Assembly: GCF_000429705.1 (NCBI RefSeq)
Contig: NZ_KE386941.1
Coordinates: forward strand, 2,158,781-2,222,780
Length of the DNA stretch: 64,000 nt
From: Alteribacter aurantiacus DSM 18675
GTDB lineage: Bacteria; Bacillota; Bacilli; Bacillales; Salisediminibacteriaceae
Direction of reading: 5' to 3'
Numbering within the stretch: position 1 is the first letter of the stretch; each line of letters starts with the position of its first letter. Below are positions 8,013 to 17,202 of this stretch, piece by piece. Below the pieces are notes generated by a model. That model was not told where the DNA came from, did no database searches, and was given only the letters and a program-made list of their open reading frames with translations. Position numbers and translations under genes: made by a program.

Positions 8013-10439
8013 GTGAAATCATTTTTCACAAAATCCATGCTTTCGGTTCTAGCCGTTTCGCTAGTAGCTGGAGGTATTGCACCACAAGGATCTGCGAACA
8101 CGCAGTCCAGTGAACCGGCTGAACTTTTCGGTAGCTATGACTTAAGCTCATCCGACAAAGCCACAGTCATTGTAGAACTTGACGAACCATCTTTACTTGA
8201 AGCAAAGCACACAGGTAAAGGGCAAACTAAAGGGAACCTAGAACAATCCCGCGAGCAAGTGAAAGAAGCATTGGCTTCCATCTCTCCTGACAGTGAAGTG
8301 AACCGTGAGTATGACACCGTATTCTCCGGCTTCTCTGTTGATATTTCTCAAGAAGACATTCCTTCTCTACTTGCTGTAGAAGGTGTCCAAGCCGTTTATG
8401 AAGACGTTCATTATGATGCAAATGAATTTGATCCTGAACTCATCGACGAAGAGTCCTTCTCTCCTGCAATGATGGACAGCGCACCATTTATCGGAGCACC
8501 AGAGGTTTGGGAAGATCTTGGTGTAACGGGTGAAGGAATTACTGTAGCGATTATCGACACTGGTGTAGACTACACTCACCCTGACCTTGCAAGTTCTTTT
8601 GGCGACTACTTAGGGTATGACTTTGTTGATAACGATGATGACCCAAATGAAGGTCCTGGGCAATATCACGGTACGCACGTTGCCGGTACGGTTGCTGCTG
8701 ATGGCGGACCTAATGGTGAAGGTATCGTAGGTGTAGCACCGGATGCATCACTCGTATCTTATCGTGTACTTGGACCAAATGGCGGGACAACAGAAGACGT
8801 TGTTGCTTCAGTTGAACTTGCTGTCCAAGACGGTGTTGATGTGATGAACCTTTCTCTAGGTAACAGCTTAAATGATGCTGACTGGGCTACTTCTATCGCA
8901 CTTGACTGGGCGATGAGAGAAGGTGTTGTAGCGGTTGTAGCTAACGGAAATTCAGGTCCGAACAACTGGACTGTTGGATCTCCTGGTGCATCTCGTGATG
9001 CGATTAGCGTTGGAGCCACTCAACTTCCATACGATGCTTATAATGCAGGCATCTTCACTTCAGACGGAGTAAGCTATCCTTCTGCGGAAATCATGGGCTA
9101 TCCAACTGTTGAAGAACTTTTAGCTCTTGACGGTGAAGAATTTGAATTTGTTCACGTAGGTCTTGCTGGACCTGGTGATTTTGATGATGTGGATGTAGAT
9201 GGAAAAATTGCTCTTATCCAGCGTGGAGAATATCCGTTTGTTGATAAAGCACAGAATGCTAAAGATAACGGTGCTGTAGGTGCGATCATCTACAACAACG
9301 CTGCAGGTGTTCAGCCAGAAGTGCCGGGACTTGCGGTACCAACAATTATGACTACACAAGAAGACGGCGAAAAGCTTCTTGCTGAGCTTGACGCAGGAAA
9401 CAACACAGTTACTTTCGACATTGAATTCGATCAAGAAGTTCCAGAATCCATGGCAGGCTTCTCTTCAAGAGGACCAGCTGCTCCAACCTTTATGATCAAG
9501 CCTGACGTATCTGCTCCTGGAGTAGGAATCGTAAGTACAATGCCTGAAGCATTTGGCTATTACGCTTCTCTTCAAGGGACAAGCATGGCAGCTCCACACG
9601 TTGCCGGTGTAGTAGCGCTAATTCTTGAAGCAACGCCTGAGCGTACACCACAACAAGTAAAAGCAGCAATCATGAACACCGCTGAACCTGTATTAGATCG
9701 TGACGGCAACCCGTACCCATTCAACTCTCAAGGTGCCGGAAGTGTCCGTCCTTACGATGCTATTACAACTGAAACATTAGTATCACCAGGTTCTCACACG
9801 TTTGGCGTATTTGATAAAGAAAACGGACGTCAAACAGAGCGCCAGCACTTTGAAGTAACAAACCTTTCTGACGAGCGCAAACGTTATGAAATCGATGTAA
9901 CCTTCCACGATGGCGAAGATCACATCCAAGTAAACACAAGCAACAACCTGAACGTTCAACCTGGACGAACTCAAAAAGTAAATACGGTTGTTCAAGTTAA
10001 TGCTTCAGCTCTTGAAGCTGGATACTACGAAGCAACAATCACCCTTACTCACGGTGACGAAGTGATTGAAGTACCAAGTATCGCATTTGTAATGGAACCG
10101 GATTACCCACGAGTAACACACTTGTTCCTCGGTGTAAACCCTGATGGTACAATCGCTGGTGAAGCTTACCTTCCTGGTGGAGCTGATTACTTTGAATTTT
10201 GGGTTTATAAAGATGGAGAAGAATATGAATACATCGGTGCTCCTGTAACTGCTGAAAACCTTCGCGCAGGCTACTTCCAATTTACTTGGGACGGACTTGC
10301 TCCTGATGGCAGCGAACTAGAGCCAGGTGATTACGATCTTTACGCGTATGCTGAAAAAGCTGGAGAGGCTGATTACGTATACGGCGGTACTCTAACCATT
10401 GAAGAAAACGGCGAAGTTGAACTAGACTTAGCTCAGTAA
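8013..10439 (+). CDS. Secreted subtilisin-like serine protease (Vpr-like), copy 2
   Basis: About 808 residues and collinear with the preceding protease: signal peptide, I9 propeptide, S8 domain with D (I-I-D-T-G-V-D), H (H-G-T-H-V-A-G) and S (G-T-S-M-A-A-P-H), inserted PA domain and C-terminal beta domain. The end differs from copy 1: it carries an acidic FlgD/Ig-like segment with W-D-G-L-A-P-D-G. The GTG at 8013 lies 8 nt after GGGGG, whereas the TTG at 8007 lies only 2 nt after it. A shorter loop before the active His and a longer one after it set it apart from copy 1. Tandem duplication followed by divergence is likely. It has its own terminator. Confidence 0.92.
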   Translation: MKSFFTKSMLSVLAVSLVAGGIAPQGSANTQSSEPAELFGSYDLSSSDKATVIVELDEPSLLEAKHTGKGQTKGNLEQSREQVKEALASISPDSEVNREYDTVFSGFSVDISQEDIPSLLAVEGVQAVYEDVHYDANEFDPELIDEESFSPAMMDSAPFIGAPEVWEDLGVTGEGITVAIIDTGVDYTHPDLASSFGDYLGYDFVDNDDDPNEGPGQYHGTHVAGTVAADGGPNGEGIVGVAPDASLVSYRVLGPNGGTTEDVVASVELAVQDGVDVMNLSLGNSLNDADWATSIALDWAMREGVVAVVANGNSGPNNWTVGSPGASRDAISVGATQLPYDAYNAGIFTSDGVSYPSAEIMGYPTVEELLALDGEEFEFVHVGLAGPGDFDDVDVDGKIALIQRGEYPFVDKAQNAKDNGAVGAIIYNNAAGVQPEVPGLAVPTIMTTQEDGEKLLAELDAGNNTVTFDIEFDQEVPESMAGFSSRGPAAPTFMIKPDVSAPGVGIVSTMPEAFGYYASLQGTSMAAPHVAGVVALILEATPERTPQQVKAAIMNTAEPVLDRDGNPYPFNSQGAGSVRPYDAITTETLVSPGSHTFGVFDKENGRQTERQHFEVTNLSDERKRYEIDVTFHDGEDHIQVNTSNNLNVQPGRTQKVNTVVQVNASALEAGYYEATITLTHGDEVIEVPSIAFVMEPDYPRVTHLFLGVNPDGTIAGEAYLPGGADYFEFWVYKDGEEYEYIGAPVTAENLRAGYFQFTWDGLAPDGSELEPGDYDLYAYAEKAGEADYVYGGTLTIEENGEVELDLAQ

Positions 10440-10447
10440 TACGAAAG

Positions 10448-10475
10448 AGGAAGCCAAACACGGCTTCCTTTTTTC
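10448..10475 (+). terminator. Terminator of protease copy 2
   Basis: A perfect 8-bp stem (10448-10455 with 10462-10469) has a 6-nt loop and ends in a T run. Confidence 0.9.
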
Positions 10476-11157
10476 TATGCTTTCAACTATGGCGGAATGC
10501 TAAGTGGCTTCAAATTCATTTTTTATAATCAATGTTAAAAAAACGTTCCATAATAATTGCAGACGACAGATACCTTAGTTCGTAGTTAATTTAAATGAAG
10601 CACAAATCCTTTTACAACTATACCATCGTTCATGAGCTCTAAATCCAACTCCGGTACATATTTAAACCCACCCTTGCTATTTTGCTTTTAATTGCTTATT
10701 CTTCGGATTGCGTATTACGAAGTTTGCCAACCAATTCCTCCCTCTCATATCAACTTTTGCTTAGGTATGAGAATTCATAGACGGAGAATTTCCGCCTAAT
10801 GTAGGTAAAGGAGGTTAAATAGCCGGAGATAAGCGGAAATATTCCGGTTAACTGCTCTAAATAAGACAAAATCTAAAGGTTTTGGATATATAAGCGGAAA
10901 AACTCCCCTTATTATTAAGGAAATATGGGCATTTCTCAATTTAGTCGGAATTTCTCCCTTTATTTTTCAAACACATTGAAATGATCATCTACTTATAACA
11001 GTGTTCAACCAATATTTTCTGATTTTGCAAGTAAAAATTTAGTGTCTTTTGCTGCGGTACACTGGCTATTGTATCTATCCCCGCATTTTAATAGACAAAT
11101 TGCATTACAAGTCCCCCAAAAATAATTATCGAAATCCCTTTATATCAACAAAAATAG
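10476..11157. other. Gene-free gap between convergent genes
   Basis: No credible coding frame with a ribosome site is seen on either strand. The middle (10782-10965) contains loosely repeated motifs described separately. The rest is AT-rich sequence without a recognisable feature. Confidence 0.7.
10782..10965. repeat. Irregular repeats of the TTTTCCGCTTAT type
   Basis: On the minus strand the motifs GGAAATTCTCCG, GGAATATTTCCGCTTAT, GGAGTTTTTCCGCTTATA and GGGAGAAATTCCGACTA recur with uneven spacing. Related short motifs (AATAAGCGGA) occur at 63647-63655. They resemble the noncoding CCGC-containing repeats found between genes in many Bacillaceae. Confidence 0.45.
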
Positions 11158-11186
11158 ACCTTCAAATTTCCATACAATTTGAAGGT
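11158..11186. terminator. Bidirectional hairpin terminator downstream of ytnP
   Basis: A perfect 11-bp stem (11158-11168 with 11176-11186) has a 7-nt loop and T-rich flanks on both sides, about 75 nt beyond the ytnP stop codon. Confidence 0.75.
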
Positions 11187-11259
11187 CATTTTGTTTTACA
11201 TTTTTAATGTTTGCGATAGTTAACGGAACCCGTTACACAACGGGGGCCTCATCCTGAAT

Positions 11260-12120
11260 CTATTCATTCTCACGATTCCTAAGAACCGCTTCCTCTACCA
11301 CATTCTCTTCGTTCCACTTCAATGCCCGGTATTTGTAGTCGTGGTAAAACAAAAACCAGGCATTCTCTTCTAATGCCTTGGCAATATGAGCTTGTTTAGC
11401 GGAGATCGTGTTCATAGGGTAGTCATCATAGGCCAACACCCACAGAGGGTTCCTGTGAGCGTGTGTAGGCATCGTATCGGCCATGTGGACAGCTTTCTCT
11501 CCTTCGCTCTCCAGTTTCAAAATCGCATGACCGTCACTATGACCTCCAGTATGGATGAGACGCACGCCCGTAATCGGCTCTACCTCTTCTTTATAAGTCT
11601 GAACCTGGGATTCAATCGCTTGCCAGTTTTCTTTATAATAGGTGGCTTTTGAGCGAATGTTTGGCGCCTTCAGCTCTTCCCACTCCGTTTCGTTTACGTA
11701 ATAGACCGCGTTCGGGAAAACCGACACAAGTTCTTCTCCTATCCACTCTGAAGTCCCTGATGCATGGTCAAAATGCATATGAGTCATCAGTACAATGTGA
11801 ATATCATTAGGTGTGAGGCCAAGCTCGTCTAAACTGACCCTAACCTTCGACTCCTGCTCGATACCGAAGTTGCGCTTTTGCTTGTCATTGAATTTTCCGT
11901 TACCGATCCCGGTTTCTACAAGAATGTTTTTTCCGTTCACTTGAAGCAACATGGGGTCGGTTCGCAGTTCAATTTGATTTCGTTCATTGACCGGGTACTT
12001 TTTTTCCCATAAGGGTTTTGGTACGACGCCAAACATGGCGCCACCATCCATGTGGGTGACCCCTCCATTTAGCCATGTGATTTTAACCTGACCTACTTCG
12101 AGCTGTTCCAATGCCATCAT
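11260..12120 (-). CDS. ytnP: Metallo-beta-lactamase-fold lactonase YtnP
   Basis: A 286-residue cytosolic hydrolase of the metallo-beta-lactamase superfamily. The zinc motif T-H-M-H-F-D-H-A-S is near residue 110, with further ligands at H-T-G-G-H-S-D-G and M-A-D-T. This matches YtnP, reported as a quorum-quenching lactonase in Bacillus subtilis. The ATG start follows AAGGGGATG. It lies 24 bp downstream of trmB on the same strand, as in Bacillus subtilis, so the two are probably co-transcribed. The substrate in this organism is inferred only from the family. Confidence 0.9.
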   Translation of the reverse strand: MMALEQLEVGQVKITWLNGGVTHMDGGAMFGVVPKPLWEKKYPVNERNQIELRTDPMLLQVNGKNILVETGIGNGKFNDKQKRNFGIEQESKVRVSLDELGLTPNDIHIVLMTHMHFDHASGTSEWIGEELVSVFPNAVYYVNETEWEELKAPNIRSKATYYKENWQAIESQVQTYKEEVEPITGVRLIHTGGHSDGHAILKLESEGEKAVHMADTMPTHAHRNPLWVLAYDDYPMNTISAKQAHIAKALEENAWFLFYHDYKYRALKWNEENVVEEAVLRNRENE

Positions 12121-12144
12121 GTCATCCCCTTGTGTAGAGTTTGA

Positions 12145-12786
12145 TTATCGTTTCCAAACGGCTTCAAGGCGGTAAATCGGCTGGCCTTTACGTGAGAACC
12201 TTTCTTCGTATTCTGTCATGACGTTTCCTTCAAGGCCATCTTCATGGAGGTCCAAGCTGATGTTTTTTAAAGAAAAACCGAATTCCGAGAAGCTCTGTAG
12301 TGAATATTGAAACAAGATACGGTTGTCCGTTTTGAAGTGGACTTCGCCTCCATCTTTCAATATTTCTACATATTTCTTCAAAAATCCTTCATGTGTTAAG
12401 CGACGTTTTGCATGACGATTTTTCGGCCATGGATCGGTAAAGTTAATGAATAAGCGATCCACTTCATTTTCCCCGAAAAAATCGGTAATCTCTTGAACAT
12501 CTTCTTTTAGCATGTTGACATTTGGAAGCTCAAGTTGTTGCATAAGTTCAAGGGCGCTAATAATAACGCTATCGTATTTTTCAATGCCAATCACATTAAT
12601 CTCTGGATGCTGGTTCGCCATCCCTGTGACAAACTGTCCTTTCCCGCTCCCTACTTCAACGTAGAGTGGATTGTCATTGTTAAAGTAATCTTTCCATTTA
12701 TTTTTATGATCTGCAGGATTCGGAATAATGAGGTGTGGGTTATTCGCTATTTCTTCCGGTGCCCAAGGTTTATTTCGAAGACGCAT
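12145..12786 (-). CDS. trmB: tRNA (guanine(46)-N7)-methyltransferase
   Basis: A 213-residue SAM-dependent enzyme that makes m7G46 in the variable loop of tRNAs. The SAM-binding motif V-E-V-G-S-G-K-G-Q-F is near residue 41, and the family signature D-P-W-P-K-N-R-H-A-K-R-R-L is near residues 118-130. The length is typical. The ATG start has a GGAGTGA site. It is the upstream gene of the trmB-ytnP pair. Confidence 0.95.
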   Translation of the reverse strand: MRLRNKPWAPEEIANNPHLIIPNPADHKNKWKDYFNNDNPLYVEVGSGKGQFVTGMANQHPEINVIGIEKYDSVIISALELMQQLELPNVNMLKEDVQEITDFFGENEVDRLFINFTDPWPKNRHAKRRLTHEGFLKKYVEILKDGGEVHFKTDNRILFQYSLQSFSEFGFSLKNISLDLHEDGLEGNVMTEYEERFSRKGQPIYRLEAVWKR

Positions 12787-12974
12787 TCGTTATCGTCACT
12801 CCATTTCTTCTTTTTTACCATCATAACAATACCACAATTTAAAGTACCACTGGAATGGAAATGATTATTATCCTTAAAATAAAGGAATAAACAACTATGT
12901 ATACGAAGGTATTGAAAAAGGTAAAGATTTATTTTTTTCAGTTCCTTCCAAATATACCTTGAGGAGGCGATACC

Positions 12975-13298
12975 GTGTCACAGACAGAAACGATTACAAA
13001 ATTGAGAAAACTGCTTATTCATATGAAAAACCGAGAGCACACAACGGAGAACGACTTTGAAAAAATGCAAGGATTTGTAAAAGAGCTTAGACATGACGAG
13101 ATTAATGAAAATTTTGAGGGCAGCATTGTTGAAATGGACGCTTTTATTGATGAGCGAACTACCAGTTCTAATTTGAAAGAACACATTCAACTTCATCAAA
13201 TGAACATCGCCCGTTGGATTGAGGAATTGGAGATGCTTAGAGATGGCGACGGAGGCGTGACGATTGATTATGAGCAGCGTGAAGGTAGAGAGATATAA
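12975..13298 (+). CDS. Small acidic protein, probable distant YtzH paralogue
   Basis: A 107-residue soluble protein with a GTG start and an excellent GAGGAGG site. I do not recognise a named domain. Its layout resembles the next gene: an opening L-x-x-L-L-x-x-x-K-N, a charged helical middle, then W-I-x-x-x-E near the end. It therefore looks like a diverged tandem copy of a YtzH-like gene. No membrane segment or signal peptide is seen. Function is unknown. Confidence 0.65.
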   Translation: MSQTETITKLRKLLIHMKNREHTTENDFEKMQGFVKELRHDEINENFEGSIVEMDAFIDERTTSSNLKEHIQLHQMNIARWIEELEMLRDGDGGVTIDYEQREGREI

Positions 13299-13366
13299 TC
13301 GCGAATAGAAAAAGGATTTTCACACACCCTATTGTGTAGACAGCGAACAAAAAGGATGTGTGTAAA

Positions 13367-13666
13367 ATGCCAATGAACTACCACCATCAGCTTCAGTTAC
13401 TTGTGGATATTCTGAAAAACCAAGACACGGAGCACTTCGGTTCGAGAGACGAATATGCCCAAATTGAACGGTTAGCCAAGTCCTTATTAAAGAACAAAGA
13501 AGTCCAACATGAAGTCAGGGACATGCTCGCAACCATTGAAAAGTACAGTACCGATCATCAAACGAGTGGTCAACTGGAATCCTTGAACGGCGAAGAGATT
13601 CAACAGTGGATTCAAGGAATTGAAACCTCAGAGCATAGCTTCTTATACCCGGACAGATTAATGTAG
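13367..13666 (+). CDS. ytzH: YtzH-like protein
   Basis: About 99 residues, mostly helical by composition, with no membrane segment. Position between trmB and ytmP, size and sequence type match the YtzH family, whose function is unknown. The ATG at 13367 is chosen because AAGGATG ends 8 nt upstream; a GTG at 13358 overlaps that site. A shared terminator with ytmP follows. Confidence 0.75.
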   Translation: MPMNYHHQLQLLVDILKNQDTEHFGSRDEYAQIERLAKSLLKNKEVQHEVRDMLATIEKYSTDHQTSGQLESLNGEEIQQWIQGIETSEHSFLYPDRLM

Positions 13667-13675
13667 ATTAACGAT

Positions 13676-13711
13676 AAAAACCTTGTCGCCCTAAACGGGA
13701 ACAAGGTTTTT
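13676..13711. terminator. Bidirectional terminator between ytzH and ytmP
   Basis: A perfect 11-bp stem (13676-13686 with 13701-13711) is bounded by A and T runs and serves two convergent genes; it overlaps the ytmP stop codon. Confidence 0.85.
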
Positions 13712-14510
13712 ATTCGCTTATTCTTACATTTACTTTAGTTAACACATCAGTCAAAATCGTGTTCCATTTATTTAATTCCACCAGCTGGCGTTTTTCACGA
13801 TGATACAGCACACTTTCAATGCTTTGAGCCACCATGTACCAATTCATACGCTTGATTAGTTCAGGGGTTAAGGAACACCCGTAGGAGTCAAGCCACGCTT
13901 CCCATTCATTACGTGGTACATATAAGTAAAGCAACGCAGACAAATCCAGAGCGGGGTCTGCAACGTTTGCTCCGTCCCAATCAATCAAATAAAGTGAGCC
14001 ATCTTCACTCACGATCCAATTGTTATGATTCACATCAGAGTGACACACAACATAATCGTCTACATGAATGTCTTGTATATGATTACGAAGCCAGACAAAG
14101 GCGTCTTCTACCACCGATTCATTGACTCCGAGGTGGTTCGCTTTGTCTACCAAGTCTTCCAATAAGCGATCTGGTGTTAAAGGCTCGTTCCCTAAACGCT
14201 TGAACATGTCGAGAAGCTCTTTTGACCGGTGGATTTTTCCAAGCAGTCTGCCTATACGTGAGGAATTCATGTCAAAAGACTTTAATTCCCTGCCATTCAC
14301 CCATCGCTGCGCGGTGATTACATCCCCACTTTCCAGACGCTTCGTCCAAAGGAGCTTTGGTACAATCCCTTCTGCAGAAAGAACCGCCAAGAACGGTGAA
14401 GAATTTCGCTTTATGAAGATTTTTTGTTCGCCCTGTTCTGCAACGTATGCTTCTCCTGTTGCACCACCGGCAGGACGCAAATGCCATCCTTCACCCATCA
14501 AGTGTTTCAA
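13710..14510 (-). CDS. ytmP: Aminoglycoside-phosphotransferase-fold kinase YtmP
   Basis: About 266 residues with a protein-kinase-like APH/choline-kinase fold. The catalytic loop C-H-S-D-V-N-H-N-N-W and the metal motif L-I-D-W-D-G-A (D-W-D in place of DFG) are both present, and the N-terminal P-A-G-G-A-T-G loop is typical of YtmP. The TTG at 14510 is chosen because GAGGGTG lies 6 nt upstream and it gives the expected start just before G-W-x-L-R-P-A-G-G; the frame stays open to an ATG at 14564. The substrate is unknown. A role in antibiotic resistance should not be assumed. Confidence 0.78.
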   Translation of the reverse strand: MKHLMGEGWHLRPAGGATGEAYVAEQGEQKIFIKRNSSPFLAVLSAEGIVPKLLWTKRLESGDVITAQRWVNGRELKSFDMNSSRIGRLLGKIHRSKELLDMFKRLGNEPLTPDRLLEDLVDKANHLGVNESVVEDAFVWLRNHIQDIHVDDYVVCHSDVNHNNWIVSEDGSLYLIDWDGANVADPALDLSALLYLYVPRNEWEAWLDSYGCSLTPELIKRMNWYMVAQSIESVLYHREKRQLVELNKWNTILTDVLTKVNVRISE

Positions 14511-14661
14511 TCGTTTCACCCTCAATTTCATCGAATCCAGAATCACAGAAGTATTTTTCATCATATCACGAAATGAATCAAATAAGAAGACACAAAAAGT
14601 CTTTTATCATTGTAATGAAGTTTTTCCTTTTCTTCAAGAGGATGTTCTACATAAAACCATC

Positions 14662-16767
14662 CTACGTTCGTGATTTCTTTAATACAACCAATTCATAAGG
14701 TTCGATTTCGGAGTGATCACCTATGATAAACGATGATGAAGACACAGTCGCCACATGGTTGCTAATTAACTTATCCCACCTTCCAGGAGATGGGAGGTAC
14801 AAAGGGAAACGCTTTTTGGTTGGATTAATAAATACTGCGATATCCTCTGAGTCACCTAATAGAAGATACCCAAATATCGGCGCTGGACTCGATAAGATGT
14901 GTAACCGCTGTTTAATGTCCTTTTTATCCTCAAGACGAAACACTGGATATGAGTGACGAATCTCGATTAAGGATTTAATAAAGCGGATATTGGCCTTTTC
15001 TCGCTCCCTTTGCGTCCAATCAAGCTTGTTAATCTCATCTCCTGAGATATAGCTATTCTCATCCCCTTTTTTCGTTCGAAACCATTCTTGGCCCGCATGT
15101 AAAAAGGGAATACCTTGACTTAATATCGTCAACCCCGTTGCTAGTTGATGAATCTTCTTCTTCTCCTCTTCTATTTCTGATTCATTCGTGTTTTGAAGTC
15201 GATCCCATAACGTGTGGTTGTCGTGACACTCCACGTAGTTCACACTTTGGCTAGGCTCATTCACCTTACAGTCTCCGAAGTCGTCTCGGCACGAGCCTGA
15301 CACGAGCTGCGGCAGACGTTCAATGAAGCGGCCATGCCCATTTGCATATCCCGTGTCGTGTAAAAAGAATAACTGGCCTTTTAAGCTATCCCGAAAGAAA
15401 TCATTAAAGAAACCAACCCCTGGGAGTTGCCACGATTTATCCATCGTAGCCTTTTGATCGGAAGGAAGCGGTGTATCCAACTCCCATCCTTCTCCGAGGA
15501 GCAAAATCGTTCTGTCGTATTCATTGCAAAGCTCCCGCACCTGCCGCATCGTCTCAACATCCATCGCACCCATCAAGTCAAACCGAAAGCCATTTACTTG
15601 ATATTCGTCAAGCCAATATCGTATAGAATCAACAATGAACTTTCGGACCATCTTTCTCTCCGTAGCTAAATCATTGCCTACCCCTGTGCCATTTCCAGTC
15701 GTACCATCTCCGTGATACCTAAAATAATATCCAGGTACCAGCTTATGGAACGGAGAATCTTCCTTTAAGTAGACATGATTGTATACGACATCCAAGATTA
15801 CATTCAACCCATTTTGATGAAACGCTTGAATCATCTCTTTGCACTCTTTGATTCGGGTCAAAGGATTCTCAACATCTGTTGCATAACTACCTTCTGGTGC
15901 CTGAAAATACAGTGGGTCGTAACCCCAATTGTACTGACCGTCAGGGTTGTTTTCATCCACCCTCGCAAAGTCATTAATAGGTAAGAGTTGAACATGGGTG
16001 CAACCAAGTTCCTTAATGTATGACAAGCCAGTCAAACTGTTATCTTTAGTTACTGTATGCTCTTCTGTCAGGCCTTTAAATTTCCCTTTCGCTCTGACAC
16101 CACTATTCCCATCGATCGTCGCATCTCGTACGTGGAGTTCATAAATAATCGCATCCGTTACTTTTGAAAACGGAGGATGACTATGCTTTAAAAACTGTTC
16201 CGGGTTCGTTTTTGACAAATTCACAACGACACTCTCTTTGCTATTTGCAGTAAGGGATTTAGCATACGGATCATTTACTTTTATCAAGCTTCCGTTAATC
16301 GCAACTTCATAATGATAGGGAAGTTTGTTCAAATCTCCTTTAACAGTCGTGGTCCAGACCCCTTTTTTACTTTTTTTCATTTCAAAATAATTATTATTTA
16401 AATATAATTTCACGTTTAAAGCTGTAGGAGCCCACACGGAAAATGTCGTTTCATGTTTCTGATATATAGCACCTAAAGTCGCATTTTCAACTGCAAAATG
16501 TTCCTCAAACCACCCTGTTCGAACAACCGATCCAGCGTAAACAGGGAAGTGCTCATTCCCCCAAACCAATGTTGCTTCCTTTCCTACTGGAAGAGGTTCT
16601 GGAAACAAAATGGAGGCTGTATGAGATAAATGGGTATCCCCTAAATGTCCTCGAAGTTTGTTCCCTTCCCACATCAAGGTTGGCGTTTTATCGAGTAAAG
16701 TTTCTACGTTATCTGTATTCACTGTTAGACGTGTCACATCGTCAATCCAAGCTACGGATTTTTCCAA
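14662..16767 (-). CDS. pulA: Type I pullulanase
   Basis: A 701-residue GH13 debranching enzyme that hydrolyses alpha-1,6 links in pullulan, glycogen and limit dextrins. N-terminal beta domains precede a CBM48-like module (about residues 100-190). The type I signature Y-N-W-G-Y-D-P is near residue 275. The catalytic regions are G-F-R-F-D (nucleophile Asp), L-L-G-E-G-W (acid Glu) and C-H-D-N-H. There is no signal peptide, so it should act in the cytosol like Bacillus AmyX. The TTG start has GAGGAA upstream. It is divergent from the glg operon across a gap with a cre site, which fits a role in glycogen or maltodextrin breakdown. Confidence 0.93.
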   Translation of the reverse strand: MEKSVAWIDDVTRLTVNTDNVETLLDKTPTLMWEGNKLRGHLGDTHLSHTASILFPEPLPVGKEATLVWGNEHFPVYAGSVVRTGWFEEHFAVENATLGAIYQKHETTFSVWAPTALNVKLYLNNNYFEMKKSKKGVWTTTVKGDLNKLPYHYEVAINGSLIKVNDPYAKSLTANSKESVVVNLSKTNPEQFLKHSHPPFSKVTDAIIYELHVRDATIDGNSGVRAKGKFKGLTEEHTVTKDNSLTGLSYIKELGCTHVQLLPINDFARVDENNPDGQYNWGYDPLYFQAPEGSYATDVENPLTRIKECKEMIQAFHQNGLNVILDVVYNHVYLKEDSPFHKLVPGYYFRYHGDGTTGNGTGVGNDLATERKMVRKFIVDSIRYWLDEYQVNGFRFDLMGAMDVETMRQVRELCNEYDRTILLLGEGWELDTPLPSDQKATMDKSWQLPGVGFFNDFFRDSLKGQLFFLHDTGYANGHGRFIERLPQLVSGSCRDDFGDCKVNEPSQSVNYVECHDNHTLWDRLQNTNESEIEEEKKKIHQLATGLTILSQGIPFLHAGQEWFRTKKGDENSYISGDEINKLDWTQREREKANIRFIKSLIEIRHSYPVFRLEDKKDIKQRLHILSSPAPIFGYLLLGDSEDIAVFINPTKKRFPLYLPSPGRWDKLISNHVATVSSSSFIIGDHSEIEPYELVVLKKSRT

Positions 16768-16920
16768 TTTAATTCCTCATTTCACCTTGATTTTCTATTA
16801 ATGTATGCGATGAATCTCTTAATAAATAACTATTAAATACGAGGTGAAGTAGCCATCTTATATGACATTTGATTCACTCATTGATAATACCATAGCCATA
16901 ATTTCAAACCTTCAAACTAT

Positions 16921-16934
16921 TGAAAGCGTTTACA
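16921..16934. promoter_or_regulatory. Catabolite-responsive element (CcpA cre)
   Basis: TGAAAGCGTTTACA fits every position of the TGWNANCGNTNWCA consensus. It lies between divergent pulA and glgB, 154 bp from the pulA start and 268 bp from the glgB start. It may act on either or both genes; whether it represses or activates cannot be read from position alone because the promoters are not clear. Confidence 0.75.
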
Positions 16935-17150
16935 AATAAAACTGCATATATAATCATTGTTATGGGCAAATAATGAATTCGACAAATTCCCTTAAAAAGC
17001 CCTACAAATGACGAAAAACATTAGCAAAATTTTAATATTATTTAAGCAGGAAGTCTGTTAAATTAGGAGAATATTATAAAAACCGTTGTTTAAGCTGGAA
17101 AAAACCAAGAACCTTCCATGTTTGTTTGCGGTAACAAGGTTCACTCCACG

Positions 17151-17172
17151 AAAATGAATGATTATTCATTTT
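17151..17172 (+). promoter_or_regulatory. Hairpin just upstream of the glgB ribosome site
   Basis: Two 9-nt arms (17151-17159 and 17164-17172) form a perfect AT-rich stem with loop GATT. It ends 11 nt before the AGAAAGGGG site. It also covers the ATG at 17158, which argues against that ATG as the start. Confidence 0.5.
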
Positions 17173-17202
17173 GATGTTTATTTAGAAAGGGGTTCGTCGC
17201 CG

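Larger units (their letters stand above)
16768..17202. promoter_or_regulatory. Divergent control region of pulA and glgB
   Basis: This 435-bp gap holds the cre site, a TATAAT at 16949-16954, a GAACCTT/AAGGTTC inverted repeat (about 17109-17142) and a 9-bp perfect stem at 17151-17172 just before the glgB ribosome site. I could not place either promoter with confidence. Confidence 0.5.

Noticed and set aside
13710..14510. Aminoglycoside resistance kinase
   Set aside because: The fold is shared, but synteny and sequence type match housekeeping YtmP; no resistance role is supported.
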